The notes: a model not told the origin generated them from the letters alone. A DNA stretch of 64,000 nucleotides from Beijerinckiaceae bacterium (GCA_947452005.1 CANGBC010000011.1:1-64000); one strand, 5' to 3'. Shown: positions 1 through 9,941, counted from the first letter of the stretch. Made by a program: numbers and translations.

Positions 1-373
1 TCGCCGCATCGGCGCGATCAAGGATCGCGAAGAAGTGGTGGGCAACCAGACCCGCGTGAAAGTGGTCAAGAACAAGGTCGCACCGCCCTTCAAACAGGTC
101 GAATTCGACATCATGTACGGCGAAGGCATTTCCAAGATGGGCGAGCTCGTCGATCTGGGTGTGAAGGCTGGCGTGGTCGAAAAGTCGGGCGCCTGGTTCT
201 CCTATGACAGCCAGCGTCTGGGTCAGGGCCGCGAAAATGCCAAAACCTTCCTCAAGCAGAACCCGGATGTCGCAGCCAAGATCGAAACGACGATCCGCGC
301 CAATTCTGGCCTGATTGCCGAGAAGATCCTGGAAAACGGCCCGGAAGAATCTGACGCCGACGGCGAAGAATAA
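1..373 (+). CDS. recA: RecA recombinase, C-terminal part (5' end outside window)
   Basis: The reading frame is open from base 2 to the TAA at 371-373 and gives about 123 residues. RecA is the recombinase and SOS co-protease that forms filaments on single-stranded DNA. The visible part holds the end of the ATPase core ([39 protein letters not shown]) and the C-terminal domain ([18 protein letters not shown]), then the acidic tail ending EESDADGEE that is typical of bacterial RecA. The Walker motifs and promoter lie upstream of the window. It is followed by alaS in the same direction, an order seen in many alphaproteobacteria. Confidence 0.97.
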   Translation, partial: RRIGAIKDREEVVGNQTRVKVVKNKVAPPFKQVEFDIMYGEGISKMGELVDLGVKAGVVEKSGAWFSYDSQRLGQGRENAKTFLKQNPDVAAKIETTIRANSGLIAEKILENGPEESDADGEE

Positions 374-819
374 GATGGTTTGCGCCCGACTTGCTTGCGA
401 GCCGGGCGCCCAAAAAGGCCCCAAACGGGCCTGACCAGCGCCTCTTTCAGGGCGCAGACGATATTCTGGACGAATTCGAGGGAGAGGGTCGGTTGCCGCC
501 CGCCGCTCCCGAAGCCCCTAAACGGAAGGTCCCCCCCGTCACGGGCCGAATTCGTCCAGCTCTTCTCTCACGCCATGACGCGTGTCGCGCGGCTCACAAA
601 CACAGCCCGCACCCCCCACCTGCTCTCCACATGTCCAGCTCTTGTCCAGCAACTGCCCTCGACTCATGCCCCAGCCCCCGCTAGAACGGGCGCGGCTTTG
701 AAGAGCGGGCGAAAGCCCTTGTTTTTCGGGTCAATCCTTGAGGAACGGGGCTTCCCTCCATGGGCGCCCTTCACCCGCGCGCCCATGGGCGCATCGGGCC
801 TGCAGCGAGCTTTTTTGCG
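374..819. other. recA-alaS intergenic region, no supported gene
   Basis: These 446 bases separate recA from the preferred alaS start. Open frames here have low-complexity Pro/Arg/Ala translations with no family resemblance, so I call no gene. A GC hairpin (gcgcccg 382-388 paired with cgggcgc 403-409) lies just after the recA stop but lacks a T tract, so termination there is uncertain. A second inverted repeat (catgggcgc 759-767 with gcgcccatg 779-787) lies about 30 bases before alaS. The alaS promoter should be in this stretch, but I cannot place -35/-10 boxes with confidence. Confidence 0.6.
759..787 (+). promoter_or_regulatory. Inverted repeat in alaS leader
   Basis: A perfect 9-bp inverted repeat, catgggcgc (759-767) and gcgcccatg (779-787), with an 11-base spacer ends 32 bases before the preferred alaS ATG. 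In mRNA it would be a GC-rich hairpin. E. coli AlaRS is known to repress its own promoter at a palindrome, which makes this a candidate regulatory site, but the position and sequence are only suggestive. Confidence 0.3.
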
Positions 820-3489
820 ATGAGCGGCGTTAACGAAATCCGGTCAACCTTTCTCGATTTCTTCAAGGCCAACGGCCATGAGAGCGTTGCCTCCTCGCCG
901 CTCGTGCCGCGCAATGACCCGACCCTCATGTTCACCAATGCGGGCATGGTGCAGTTCAAGAATGTGTTCACCGGCGTTGAAAAGCGCCCGTATACGCGCG
1001 CCACATCCTCGCAAAAATGCGTGCGCGCGGGTGGCAAGCACAATGACCTCGAAAACGTCGGCTATACAGCCCGCCATCACACATTCTTTGAAATGCTCGG
1101 TAATTTTTCCTTCGGCGATTATTTCAAGGAAGAAGCGATTTCGCTCGCCTGGAATTTGATCACCAAGGAATTCCAGCTCAACAAAGACCGCCTGCTGGTC
1201 ACCGTCTATCACACCGATGATCAGGCGGCGGATTTGTGGAAGAAGATTGCGGGCTTCAGCGATGACCGCATCATCCGCATTCCCACCTCCGACAATTTCT
1301 GGGCGATGGGTGACACAGGCCCCTGCGGCCCCTGCTCCGAAATTTTCTACGACCAAGGTGAGAGCCTGGCTGGTGGCCCGCCCGGCTCACCTGATGAAGA
1401 TGGCGATCGGTTCCTGGAATTCTGGAACCTCGTGTTCATGCAATATGAGCAGGTGTCGAAAGACGAGCGCGTGGCGCTGCCCAAGCCGTCCATCGATACT
1501 GGCATGGGGCTTGAGCGTATCGCCGGCATCATGCAGGGCGTGAAATCAAATTATGAAATCGATCTGTTCAAAGCGCTGATCCGCGCGGGCGAAGATGTGA
1601 TTGGTGTGTCGGCGACGGGCGCCAATACAGCGAGCCATCGCGTGATTGCCGATCATTTGCGCGCCTCTGCCTTCCTAGTGGCCGATGGCGTCAATCCATC
1701 CAATGAAGGCCGCGGCTATGTGCTGCGCCGCATCATGCGCCGCGCCATGCGTCATGCGCAGATTCTCGGCGCCAAAGAGCCGGTCATGTACAAGCTGGTG
1801 CCGGCTCTCGTGCGCGAGATGGGTGCAGCCTATCCCGAACTCATTCGCGCCGAAGCGACCATCACCGACACGCTCAAGACCGAAGAGACGCGTTTCCGTA
1901 CAACCCTCGTGCGCGGCCTTGCCATTCTGGACGACGAGACAAAGAGCCTGAGCGCTGGCGCCAAATTGTCTGGCGATGTTGCGTTTAAACTCTATGACAC
2001 ATTCGGCTTCCCGCTCGATCTGACGCAAGATGCTTTGCGTCTGCGCAAGATTGATGTCGACACCGATGGGTTCAATGCCGCAATGGAGCGCCAGCGCGCA
2101 GAAGCGCGCAAGGCATGGTCAGGCTCGGGCGAAGCCGCCACTGAAACCGTGTGGTTTGGCATTCGCGAAAAACTCGGCGCGACGGAATTTCTGGGCTATG
2201 GCACAGAAACAGCCGAAGGCATTGTGTCGGCCCTCGTGCGCGAGGGAAAACCCGTTGAGACGCTCAACGCAGGCGACACCGGCATTATCATCGTCAATCA
2301 GACACCCTTCTACGGCGAGTCAGGCGGGCAGGTCGGCGACACGGGCGTGATGACAGCTGCTGGCGTCAAAGTCGAGATCATCAACACGCAGAAAAAACTG
2401 GGCGACCTGTTTGTGCATGAAGCCAAGGTCATCGAAGGCAGCGTGACGATTGGCGCGGCGCTCGAATTGCATGTTGACCATGCGCGCCGCACATCCATTC
2501 GTGCGCATCACTCAGCCACGCATTTGCTGCATGAAGCTTTGCGCGTTGTGCTGGGCGATCACGTCGCACAAAAAGGCTCGATGGTGGCGGGTGATCGTCT
2601 GCGTTTCGACTTCACGCATAACAAGCCGATCAGCGATGACGAGCTGGCGCGCATCGAAGACATTGCCAACAAGGTCGTGTTGCAGAACGAGCCGGTGGTC
2701 ACACGCCTCATGGCTCAGGATGAAGCGATTCAATCTGGCGCACGCGCTTTGTTTGGCGAAAAATATGGCGATGAAGTGCGCGTGGTCACCATGGGTACAG
2801 CGGATGGCCCCAATGGCCCGCGTCCCTTCTCGGTGGAATTGTGCGGCGGAACGCATGTGTCGCGCACCGGTGACATTGGTCTGGTGACCATTGTCAGCGA
2901 AGGCGCAGTGGCGTCAGGCGTGCGTCGTGTGGAAGCCAAGACCGGTGATTTCGCGCGCCGTCATCTCAATGCACAATCGGTGGCGCTGCAGGGGCTTGCT
3001 GATTTGCTGAAGACGCCAGCGGATGATGCCGCCGAACGTCTGCAGGCGCTTCTGGAAGAGCGCAAAAAGCTTGAGCGCGAATTGTCAGATGCGCGCAAGA
3101 AGCTCGCCATGGGCGGCGCCGGTGCGGGCGCTGACAATACGATCAAAGAGATTGGCGGCGTGAAGCTTTACGCGCGCGCGGTGAGCGGCGTTGAGATGAA
3201 AGATCTCAAGTCCTTGGCCGATGAAGCCAAGCAACAGGTTGGCGCTGGCATTGCGGCGATTGTCGGCGTGTCAGATGACGGCAAGGCTGGCGTCGTTGTG
3301 GGTGTCACGGCTGACATGGTAGGGCGTTTCAACGCGGTGGATTTTGTGCGCGTCGCCTCTGAAGCTTTGGGTGGCAAGGGTGGCGGTGGCCGCCCCGACA
3401 TGGCGCAGGCTGGCGGACCAGACGGCGACAAGGCGGATGACGCGTTGAAAGCCATTGCCGCACTTCTCGAACAAAAGGCAGCGGGCTAA
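820..3489 (+). CDS. alaS: Alanyl-tRNA synthetase
   Basis: Class II synthetase charging tRNA-Ala in the cytoplasm, 889 residues, a normal length. It begins [15 protein letters not shown], the usual AlaRS start with the short helix before motif 1. A longer frame reaches back to 760 but adds 20 residues with no AlaRS character. The catalytic core occupies roughly the first 450 residues. The editing domain shows the zinc/deacylation motifs HHSATH and CGGTH. The C-Ala domain ends with a Gly-rich [16 protein letters not shown] segment typical of the family. It is downstream of recA. The stop codon sits inside a GC hairpin followed by T's (3481-3505), a likely terminator. No recognisable Shine-Dalgarno precedes the ATG. 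Confidence 0.97.
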   Translation: MSGVNEIRSTFLDFFKANGHESVASSPLVPRNDPTLMFTNAGMVQFKNVFTGVEKRPYTRATSSQKCVRAGGKHNDLENVGYTARHHTFFEMLGNFSFGDYFKEEAISLAWNLITKEFQLNKDRLLVTVYHTDDQAADLWKKIAGFSDDRIIRIPTSDNFWAMGDTGPCGPCSEIFYDQGESLAGGPPGSPDEDGDRFLEFWNLVFMQYEQVSKDERVALPKPSIDTGMGLERIAGIMQGVKSNYEIDLFKALIRAGEDVIGVSATGANTASHRVIADHLRASAFLVADGVNPSNEGRGYVLRRIMRRAMRHAQILGAKEPVMYKLVPALVREMGAAYPELIRAEATITDTLKTEETRFRTTLVRGLAILDDETKSLSAGAKLSGDVAFKLYDTFGFPLDLTQDALRLRKIDVDTDGFNAAMERQRAEARKAWSGSGEAATETVWFGIREKLGATEFLGYGTETAEGIVSALVREGKPVETLNAGDTGIIIVNQTPFYGESGGQVGDTGVMTAAGVKVEIINTQKKLGDLFVHEAKVIEGSVTIGAALELHVDHARRTSIRAHHSATHLLHEALRVVLGDHVAQKGSMVAGDRLRFDFTHNKPISDDELARIEDIANKVVLQNEPVVTRLMAQDEAIQSGARALFGEKYGDEVRVVTMGTADGPNGPRPFSVELCGGTHVSRTGDIGLVTIVSEGAVASGVRRVEAKTGDFARRHLNAQSVALQGLADLLKTPADDAAERLQALLEERKKLERELSDARKKLAMGGAGAGADNTIKEIGGVKLYARAVSGVEMKDLKSLADEAKQQVGAGIAAIVGVSDDGKAGVVVGVTADMVGRFNAVDFVRVASEALGGKGGGGRPDMAQAGGPDGDKADDALKAIAALLEQKAAG

Positions 3490-3505
3490 GGCCCGCGCCA
3501 TTTTT
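3481..3505 (+). terminator. Candidate rho-independent terminator overlapping alaS stop
   Basis: The stem gcgggc (3481-3486) pairs with gcccgc (3491-3496) around a taag loop that contains the alaS TAA stop. It is followed by gccattttt. The hairpin is short but GC-only, with a T run close behind. Confidence 0.5.
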
Positions 3506-3592
3506 CGCATCACCAGCGCAGCTTTGATGCATCGCAAAGCGTTTGGCTGAGCGAGAGGCGACACTGTCCTCACGCCCACAGGAGCGCGTGCC

Positions 3593-4018
3593 ATGTTCCG
3601 CAATATTCTGGTGCCAGTTGATCTGGCCGAATTGACTTTGTCGAAAGTCGCCATTGAACAGGCGGCCGAGCTTGCCACGCAATCAGGCGGCGCTTTGCGC
3701 CTTGTGAATGTGCAATCACTGCTGCCCGCCACCTTCATGGATTATGTGCCCGCCGATTTTGACGCGCAGATGCAAGAGAATGCGCAAAAATCTCTGGAGC
3801 ATGTGGCCGATCGTGTGCCGCTGCCGCGCGAGCATGTGTCAGTCACGGTGCGCACGGGTGGCATTTATCCCGAGATCCTGGCGGAGGCTGATGCCTGTGG
3901 GGCTGATCTGATCGTGATCGGGTCACATCGCCCGGCCATGTCGACCTATCTTCTGGGTTCGAATGCCAAAACAGTGGTCCGCCACGCCAAATGTTCGGTC
4001 TTGGTGGTGCGCGGCTGA
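3593..4018 (+). CDS. Universal stress protein (UspA family)
   Basis: A 141-residue single-domain Usp, the standard length. It starts MFRNILVPVDLAE, the first beta strand of the Usp fold, and ends with the ATP-binding signature region (VIGSHRPAMSTYLLGSNA, then AKCSVLVVRG), which fits the G-2x-G-9x-G-(S/T) pattern of nucleotide-binding Usp proteins. It is preceded by caggagcg, a fair ribosome binding site. Usp proteins are cytoplasmic and tied to stress survival; the specific role here is unknown. It stands alone between alaS and the SixA-like gene, all three on the plus strand. Confidence 0.9.
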   Translation: MFRNILVPVDLAELTLSKVAIEQAAELATQSGGALRLVNVQSLLPATFMDYVPADFDAQMQENAQKSLEHVADRVPLPREHVSVTVRTGGIYPEILAEADACGADLIVIGSHRPAMSTYLLGSNAKTVVRHAKCSVLVVRG

Positions 4019-4071
4019 ACCCGTTGCATTGCAAGGTCGCCAAGCTGAAACCCGGCTGCTAAGCTTCACCT

Positions 4072-4581
4072 ATGTTGCGCCTCATTCTCCTTCGACATGC
4101 CAAGGCCGCCGCCTATGCCGGCGGGGGTGATGCTGAGCGCGCGCTCACAACGCGGGGGCGCAGCGCAGCCCGCGATATAGGCGTTTGGCTGGCGCAAGCG
4201 GCCATCAAACCAGATCTCGCCGTCATCTCCACAGCCCGGCGCACGCGCGAGACATGGGCGATTGTGGCCGATGCCGCACATTACGATGCGCCCGTTCTCG
4301 ACGAGCAAAGGCTCTATCTGGCCGAACCCCCAGTCCTGCTTGAGCTGATGCACCTGACGCCAGCGTCGGTCCACACGCTGTTGTGTGTCGGGCACAATCC
4401 GGGGTTTCATGATTATGCGCTGGAGATGATCGGCACCGATGGCGAAGCGCTCATGCGACTTGAGCGCGGACTGCCAACCGCGGGGCTCGTCATCATTGAT
4501 TTTGACGCAAACCATTGGCGTGACGTGCAACAAGGCTCAGGGCAGCTGGTGGCGTTTGTGACGCCCGAGGATGTGGCTTAG
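4072..4581 (+). CDS. SixA-like histidine phosphatase
   Basis: A 169-residue member of the histidine phosphatase (phosphoglycerate mutase-like) superfamily. The catalytic RHG-type motif is seen as LLRHAK at residues 5-10, with the second conserved His in CVGHNPG near residue 105. Length and motif spacing match SixA, which in E. coli dephosphorylates a phosphohistidine of a phosphotransfer protein. An Hpt-like gene lies about 1 kb away on the other strand, but its phosphoacceptor His is missing, so a functional link is speculative. No signal peptide. Confidence 0.85.
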   Translation: MLRLILLRHAKAAAYAGGGDAERALTTRGRSAARDIGVWLAQAAIKPDLAVISTARRTRETWAIVADAAHYDAPVLDEQRLYLAEPPVLLELMHLTPASVHTLLCVGHNPGFHDYALEMIGTDGEALMRLERGLPTAGLVIIDFDANHWRDVQQGSGQLVAFVTPEDVA

Positions 4582-4607
4582 GCGCGCGCCCGCCCTGAAG
4601 CATTGCG

Positions 4608-4642
4608 CCATGGATTGCTTCGCTGACGCTCGCAATGACGAA
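4608..4642. repeat. Fragment of palindromic repeat family A (right half)
   Basis: Contains tggattgcttcg followed by ctcgcaatgacg, the right arm of the intergenic palindrome found complete at 12501-12590. It lies between the convergent SixA-like and ferredoxin genes. Confidence 0.7.
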
Positions 4643-4662
4643 GCCGATCAGGGGCGGGGTTC

Positions 4663-4989
4663 TTACCCCTGCCGCTCCGGCGTTTCCACAACGAGGCCGT
4701 CGAGCTCGGGGGTCAGTTTGATCTGGCAGGCCAGACGCGAATTGGGGCGCACGTCGAAGGCGAAGTCCAACATGTCTTCTTCCATGGATTGCGCCTTAGG
4801 CAGGCGGTCTTTCCAGGCGTCAGCAACATAGACGTGGCAGGTGGCACAGGCGCAGGCACCGCCGCATTCCGCCTCAATGCCGGGGATGCTGTTCTTCATG
4901 GCCACTTCCATGACACTGGCGCCGACATCGGCCGCCAAAGTCCGGGATTGGCCGGAATGATCGATAAAGGTGATCTGAACCATGCGCAC
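4663..4989 (-). CDS. 2Fe-2S ferredoxin, adrenodoxin type
   Basis: A 108-residue electron-transfer protein with cluster-binding cysteines C42, C48, C51 and C88 (ECGGACACATCHVY, then RLACQIK), the C-x5-C-x2-C-x36-C spacing of adrenodoxin/FdxB/FdVI ferredoxins. C46 is an extra cysteine. Ferredoxins of this type pass electrons to P450s or serve Fe-S cluster assembly; no such partner is in the window. The ATG at 4989 is the longest start, and a second ATG two codons later (4983) is equally possible. It is monocistronic, convergent with the SixA-like gene. Confidence 0.93.
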   Translation of the reverse strand: MRMVQITFIDHSGQSRTLAADVGASVMEVAMKNSIPGIEAECGGACACATCHVYVADAWKDRLPKAQSMEEDMLDFAFDVRPNSRLACQIKLTPELDGLVVETPERQG

Positions 4990-5049
4990 GGGAGCCCTTG
5001 TCTGTGGTCTCCCGTGGTTAAAACATTGGCGGGCTTTTGGCGAGGGCGC

Positions 5050-5466
5050 TCAAGACCCGATCAGCTGCCCAATCACCTCATGAGCCAAAGCAATCTCGGC
5101 CCCCAGATGCTCCAGCGCCGGACGCCCGGCCTCCCCGGTCGAGGAGGACACGACCACCGCCTCATAGGCCAGACAGGCGGACGCAACCCCAAAGGCGCCG
5201 GCAATCCGGGCCGAGGCCGCCAGCATGCGGGCCAGATCCGCAGCCACCGCTCCATCGCGGGAGTCCAATGTGGTTAACCGGGCCATAGCCTGAGCCGCCT
5301 GCTGGTCAAACAGGGCCAAAATTTCGGTCTCCCGGTCTTTGTCCCCAAGCGACTGGCGGGCCAGATGGATCAGATCAAGGGTGGGGCGGGAATGGCTCCG
5401 GGGCATCCGCGCAACCGGCGTAACCTCCACTAGAGGTTCATTAAGGCGAGGTGACACCTTTGACAT
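5050..5466 (-). CDS. Hpt-like domain protein lacking the phosphoacceptor histidine
   Basis: A 138-residue protein whose helical core looks like a histidine phosphotransfer domain: DLIHLARQSLGDKDRETEIL, then FDQQAAQAMARL, then DLARMLAASARIAGAFGVA. In Hpt domains the third segment carries the H-x-L-K-G-S-A phosphorylation motif. Here the His position is Arg80 and the Lys-Gly pair is Ala-Ala, while Ser-Ala-Arg follows as in canonical members. It therefore cannot take a phosphoryl group at the usual site and may be a binding or scaffold form. The start ATG has ggagag 8 bases upstream. It is divergent from the large GPR-like gene at 5730, so the two may share a promoter region. Confidence 0.65.
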   Translation of the reverse strand: MSKVSPRLNEPLVEVTPVARMPRSHSRPTLDLIHLARQSLGDKDRETEILALFDQQAAQAMARLTTLDSRDGAVAADLARMLAASARIAGAFGVASACLAYEAVVVSSSTGEAGRPALEHLGAEIALAHEVIGQLIGS

Positions 5467-5729
5467 TCAACAACTCTCCGCAACACTCAGAAACTCTTTT
5501 GTCGACAACGACCTGCACTGGTCTCGCCTTGGTTTGACCATTGTCGCGCGCCAAGATGAAACCAGCGTTAACGCTGTTTGCGAATAGCGTGGCGCTAAGG
5601 TTCCTAAAGGGACTGGATTTCGATACATTGATGATTGGTTAATTGGATACGTGCGCTCGAGGCCCTTTGCGCGCGCGTGTCTTTGACAACCACCGGCCCT
5701 GCCGGAGTTGCGGTGAGTACAAGAGGCAC

Positions 5730-8700
5730 ATGATGGCCACACAACCTAAGGCCCAGGATCCGACTGCGGCGGCGCTGTCTGCGATTGAAGAGGCGCTGAA
5801 TCTTGCGCAAAGCGCAGAGCCAGCCCGTCAGGAACCGACACTTGATGCCTCCAGGCCCGCATCACCACCCATGATGAATGAACGCGCGACACCGCGCATG
5901 TCAGACACGGCAGATGAGCGCGCACAACGCCGCGCCAAAGACGAGCCGCGCAAAGATGCGCGCGCAGACGCGGCGCCTGCAGCGCCCCTGCCCTCCATTC
6001 CTGCTGCCAATGACGACCGCCGCTCGGTTGGCCAATTGCTGCAAGCTTTCAACACACGCGCAAGCTCGACCCCCACGACATTGGCCACCGCAACCTCTGC
6101 TGGCTGGCTGGTCCTCATGGGCTTTTACGCGACCACACTTGGCCCCATCGCCACGCTGACACTGCCGCAAGTGATCACGCTCGCCTTGATCGCACTGGGC
6201 CCCGTGCTGTTCCTCTTCGTCACAGCGTCCATGATGCGCCGGACACAGGAAATGCGTCTCACCGCGCAGGCCTTGACCGAAGTCGCCATGCGTCTGGCGG
6301 AGCCAGAATCCGTAGCTACCGAACAAGTTGTCACGCTCTCGCAGGCTATCCGCCGCGAAGTCGCCTCCATGGGCGATGGCATTGAACGCGCTTTGGCGCG
6401 TGCCAGCGAACTCGAAACCGTCGTGCGCGCAGAAGTCTCGACACTCGAGCGCTCCTACACAGAAAATGAACGCCGCATCCGCGCGCTGATTGACGAGCTG
6501 TCGTCTGAGCGTGAAGCCATTGTCGTCAACGCCGACCGCGTTCGCCAAGCCATTTCGGGCGCACATGAAGCGCTGTCGCGCGATCTTGAACATGCCAGCG
6601 CCATCATCGCCGAACAGGTGGGTGAAGCCGGTGCACGGGTCAGCGAATTGCTCGGCTCCAAGGGCGAAGAGATCAGCCAGTCGCTGGCTGCAACCGGTGA
6701 CGATCTGGTTGGCCGCATCAACAATCACGGTTCCGAGATTGTCAGCCGTCTCGAAGAGACCGGCCACAATGTCACCGACAAGCTCAATGAGGCGACCTTC
6801 TCGATCGGCGACCAGATTGGCTCGCGCATCGACGAACTCGAAACGCGCCTGAAGACAACGGGCGAAGCGCTCGTCTCTGACATTTCGACACGCGGCAATG
6901 ATGTTGTCCTGCGCATCGATGAATCGGGCCTGCGCATCACCGACCGCCTTGTCGACTCGGCTGAGAAAATCGAGAACACGATTGCCCTCAATGGCAATAA
7001 TCTCGAAGACCGCATCAACGTCACGGGTGAGCGCATTTCCTCGCTCATCTCCGAGCGCGCCAACACCGTCTATGACCTGTTCCACACATCGGGTCATGAA
7101 CTGGCGACGCAGCTTGAAAATCATCACATCCAGCTGTCGGAAAATCTGGAGCGCGAGGTCAGTGATCTCACCAGCCGCTTCATCACATCCGCTGAAGATG
7201 CCATCACCGCCATTGGCGTTCATGCCGATCGCGTGACCGAACATGTGGCTGACCGTTTGGTCGTGTTTGAAAACACCGTCCTCACGCAGGGTGGCCGCGT
7301 CTCAGAAGCTCTGACCGACCGCCTCGTGCAGTTCGAGACGAGTGTGGTGGCCAATGGCGACCGCATCTCGAGCGAAATGGCCGAACGCCTCGTGGCCTTC
7401 GAACATGTCATGCAGAGCCAGAGCGAAGTGCTGGCCGGGCAGATTGCCGAACAGGCCGAACGCTTCACGGGTGATATTGCTGCCAGCCTCGTCAAGGCTG
7501 AAGAAGCCATCGTTGTTCAGGGCAGCCAGCTGGCTGATCGCATCAGCCGTCAGGCCGATACGTTCACGCAGGATGTCTCCGGTCGTTTCGCGGCCATCGA
7601 AGATACATTCACCGTACATGGCACCGCGCTCACGCAGCGTCTGGATGCACATGCCGAATCCACGGCCACGCTGCTCGAGAGCCGCGTGCGTGACTTTGAA
7701 GAGCGCACCTCTTCCAAGTCGCATGAGATTGCAGCCTCGCTCGACACGCTGATCGGCAAGATCGACAGCGGCCTTGATGCGCGCGCCAAGTCTCTCAACG
7801 AAACACTCGCCCAACGCGCGCTGGAAGTGGCGCAGGTGCTGGGCGAAGGTGGCCGTCAGGTCACCCGCGCGCTCGACGCCAAGGCGCAGGAAATCGACGC
7901 CATTCTCGTCGAACGCTCCACTGCCCTCTCCGAGACACTCTCGTCAAAGGCACAGGAGATCAATGCGGTTCTGGGTGGTCGTGCCGACGACATTGCCTCG
8001 ACACTCGACTCGCGCATCACCAATTTCGAAGAACGCGTTGTGGGTCGCCTCAACACGGTTTCCGACGAAATCGAAACGCGTGGCCGCTCGGTCACCGACA
8101 ATCTCGAAACCCGCATGTCGCAACTCACCGACCGCATGCGTGAGCGTGGCGATGTGCTGAGCGAGATCATCACGGGCCGCACAGCCGAACTGCAATCCCT
8201 CATCGAGACGCAAGGCCCGATGCTGGTCGATCTCATCGCCGCCAAGGGTGCCGAGATCAGCCACGATATCGCCCATGTCGCCGAAGAGGCTGCAGCGGCC
8301 ATCGAGCTGCGCACCTCGGACATCACGCAGGGCCTCGCCCAGACGGGTCTCGATTTGCGCGACGCCATCGAAACGTCGTCCGAGTCGTTGCGCTCCACCA
8401 AGGATCGTCTGCGCACAGAAATCTCGGTGTTGCTCGAGCAGCTGCGTGACACATCCGGCGTTCTGCAGCAGGTTGTCGGCCAGGCTGGTGAAAATCTGGC
8501 TGGTGTCGAAGGCGCCTTGGTTGCCCGCGTCAACGACTTCTCGTCGGCAATTGACCACGTCAACACGCAGGTTCATGCGCTCACCGATACGGCTGTCACG
8601 ACGCTGGAAAGCGCCGATGCGGTCGCCGCGCGCATCGAACAGTCCAACTCCTATCTGGCTGGCATTTCCGCGCAGGTCGCGCAGAACCAGCAGGACGTCA

Positions 8701-9884
8701 ATGCCGCGCTCGACTCGCGCCGCATCGAACTCGATGCCACGATCGCTGGCATGGAAGCCCGCACGCATGAATTCGAAAGCATGATGCGCACCTTCGCGGT
8801 GGCAGTGGATGATGCCTTCCGCCGCGCTGAAGCGCGTGCGCGTGACATTGGGGGGTTCATCACTGAATCCACGCAGTCAGCTGCTGGCATGATTGCTTCG
8901 CAATATGACGAAGTGCGCAATGCCTCGGCGCAGGAACATGAACGCACCGCCGCAGCGATGCGCCAGTCCTTCGCTGAAGCGAATGCGGAAATCGCCGACC
9001 TCTTCGCGGCGGCGCTTGAGCGCTTCCGCAATGCGTCGGGCGAAATCCACGGCATGTCGGGCGAGATCAAGCGCGAGCTGGAATCCACCCGCAACGAATT
9101 GCGCCGTGGCGCCGTCGAACTGCCGCGCGAAACAGCCGAGCAAGCCGCTGCCATGCGCCGTGTGGTCGCCGAACAGATCAAGGCCCTGAACGAGCTGAAC
9201 GACATTATCGCGCGTTCGGGTCGCTCTTATGACATTGCCGAGCCGATCGTGACCGCAACCGCGCCGCGCCGTGCTGACACACCGCGCATTCCTGAGCCTG
9301 CCCGCGTCACCGAAACCGTGCGCATGCAGCCAGAAGCCCCGCGTGCACCTGAAACCGTGCGCATGGCTGAGGCCTATCGAGCGGAAGAGCCGGCCCCGAC
9401 ACCGCTGCGTCGTCCGGTCACCAATCTGCGCAAGCCCACGCCCGCTGCCCCTGCCCCGCAGGACAAGGGCGCTGGCTGGTTGTCGGACCTCTTGGCCCGC
9501 GCCTCGCGTGATGAAGGCGAAGTGCGCGAGCGCGTGCGCCCGGCCCCGACCGGCCTCGACGCCATCACCATGGACATTGCCCGCATGGTCAACCATGAAG
9601 CGGCCGTAGATTTGTGGGATCGCTACAACCGCGGTGAGAACAATCTGTTCTCGCGCCGCCTCTACACGCCACAAGGCCAGCAGGCCTTTGACGAAATCCG
9701 CCGCCGCTATCGCGCCGAGCCGGAATTCCGCGACACGGTGGATCGCTACACGGGTGAGTTCGAACGTCTGCTGACGGAAGTCTCGCGCGATGATCGTGAC
9801 GGCATGATGACCCGCACCTATCTGACCTCCGAGACCGGCAAGGTCTACACAATGCTCGCCCATGCGGCAGGGCATTTTGAATAA
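5730..9884 (+). CDS. Giant membrane-anchored coiled-coil protein, GPR/RgsE-like polar growth factor candidate
   Basis: 1384 residues. Residues 1-110 are Ala/Arg/Pro-rich and disordered-looking. Two hydrophobic segments (about 121-143 and 147-167) should anchor it in the inner membrane. Residues ~175-1180 form one very long apolipoprotein-like helical region with degenerate repeats such as ..LESRVRDFEERTSS.. and ..DRITNFEER-type heptads. A Pro-rich linker (~1185-1260) leads to a compact C-terminal domain with LDAITMDIARMVNHEAAVDL and FSRRLYTPQGQQAFDEIRRR. This layout matches the Growth Pole Ring protein of Agrobacterium (about 2100 residues) and RgsE of Sinorhizobium, essential for unipolar growth; here it is shorter. 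The Caulobacter polarity factor TipN has a similar outline and is the alternative. The start is ATG 5730 or ATG 5733 after agagg; upstream codons are not protein-like. A strong terminator follows. Confidence 0.7.
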   Translation: MMATQPKAQDPTAAALSAIEEALNLAQSAEPARQEPTLDASRPASPPMMNERATPRMSDTADERAQRRAKDEPRKDARADAAPAAPLPSIPAANDDRRSVGQLLQAFNTRASSTPTTLATATSAGWLVLMGFYATTLGPIATLTLPQVITLALIALGPVLFLFVTASMMRRTQEMRLTAQALTEVAMRLAEPESVATEQVVTLSQAIRREVASMGDGIERALARASELETVVRAEVSTLERSYTENERRIRALIDELSSEREAIVVNADRVRQAISGAHEALSRDLEHASAIIAEQVGEAGARVSELLGSKGEEISQSLAATGDDLVGRINNHGSEIVSRLEETGHNVTDKLNEATFSIGDQIGSRIDELETRLKTTGEALVSDISTRGNDVVLRIDESGLRITDRLVDSAEKIENTIALNGNNLEDRINVTGERISSLISERANTVYDLFHTSGHELATQLENHHIQLSENLEREVSDLTSRFITSAEDAITAIGVHADRVTEHVADRLVVFENTVLTQGGRVSEALTDRLVQFETSVVANGDRISSEMAERLVAFEHVMQSQSEVLAGQIAEQAERFTGDIAASLVKAEEAIVVQGSQLADRISRQADTFTQDVSGRFAAIEDTFTVHGTALTQRLDAHAESTATLLESRVRDFEERTSSKSHEIAASLDTLIGKIDSGLDARAKSLNETLAQRALEVAQVLGEGGRQVTRALDAKAQEIDAILVERSTALSETLSSKAQEINAVLGGRADDIASTLDSRITNFEERVVGRLNTVSDEIETRGRSVTDNLETRMSQLTDRMRERGDVLSEIITGRTAELQSLIETQGPMLVDLIAAKGAEISHDIAHVAEEAAAAIELRTSDITQGLAQTGLDLRDAIETSSESLRSTKDRLRTEISVLLEQLRDTSGVLQQVVGQAGENLAGVEGALVARVNDFSSAIDHVNTQVHALTDTAVTTLESADAVAARIEQSNSYLAGISAQVAQNQQDVNAALDSRRIELDATIAGMEARTHEFESMMRTFAVAVDDAFRRAEARARDIGGFITESTQSAAGMIASQYDEVRNASAQEHERTAAAMRQSFAEANAEIADLFAAALERFRNASGEIHGMSGEIKRELESTRNELRRGAVELPRETAEQAAAMRRVVAEQIKALNELNDIIARSGRSYDIAEPIVTATAPRRADTPRIPEPARVTETVRMQPEAPRAPETVRMAEAYRAEEPAPTPLRRPVTNLRKPTPAAPAPQDKGAGWLSDLLARASRDEGEVRERVRPAPTGLDAITMDIARMVNHEAAVDLWDRYNRGENNLFSRRLYTPQGQQAFDEIRRRYRAEPEFRDTVDRYTGEFERLLTEVSRDDRDGMMTRTYLTSETGKVYTMLAHAAGHFE

Positions 9885-9911
9885 GGTCTGATGGATTGCG
9901 ATGAACAAGAA

Positions 9912-9935
9912 GGCGGGCTTTGGCCCGCCTTTTTC
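9912..9935 (+). terminator. Rho-independent terminator after the GPR-like gene
   Basis: The stem ggcgggc/gcccgcc with loop tttg is followed by tttttcttttc. It sits about 28 bases after the stop codon and is the clearest intrinsic terminator in the window. Confidence 0.85.
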
Positions 9936-9941
9936 TTTTCC

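Noticed and set aside
382-409. Strong recA terminator
   Set aside because: The hairpin is good, but no T tract follows, so I do not call it a terminator.
380-823. Open frames between recA and alaS
   Set aside because: Translations are Pro/Arg/Ala-rich low complexity without family resemblance or good ribosome sites, as expected from GC-rich noncoding DNA.
5901-7244. 447-codon minus-strand frame inside the GPR-like gene
   Set aside because: Shadow of the repetitive coiled-coil gene, which has the ribosome site, membrane helices and terminator on the plus strand.
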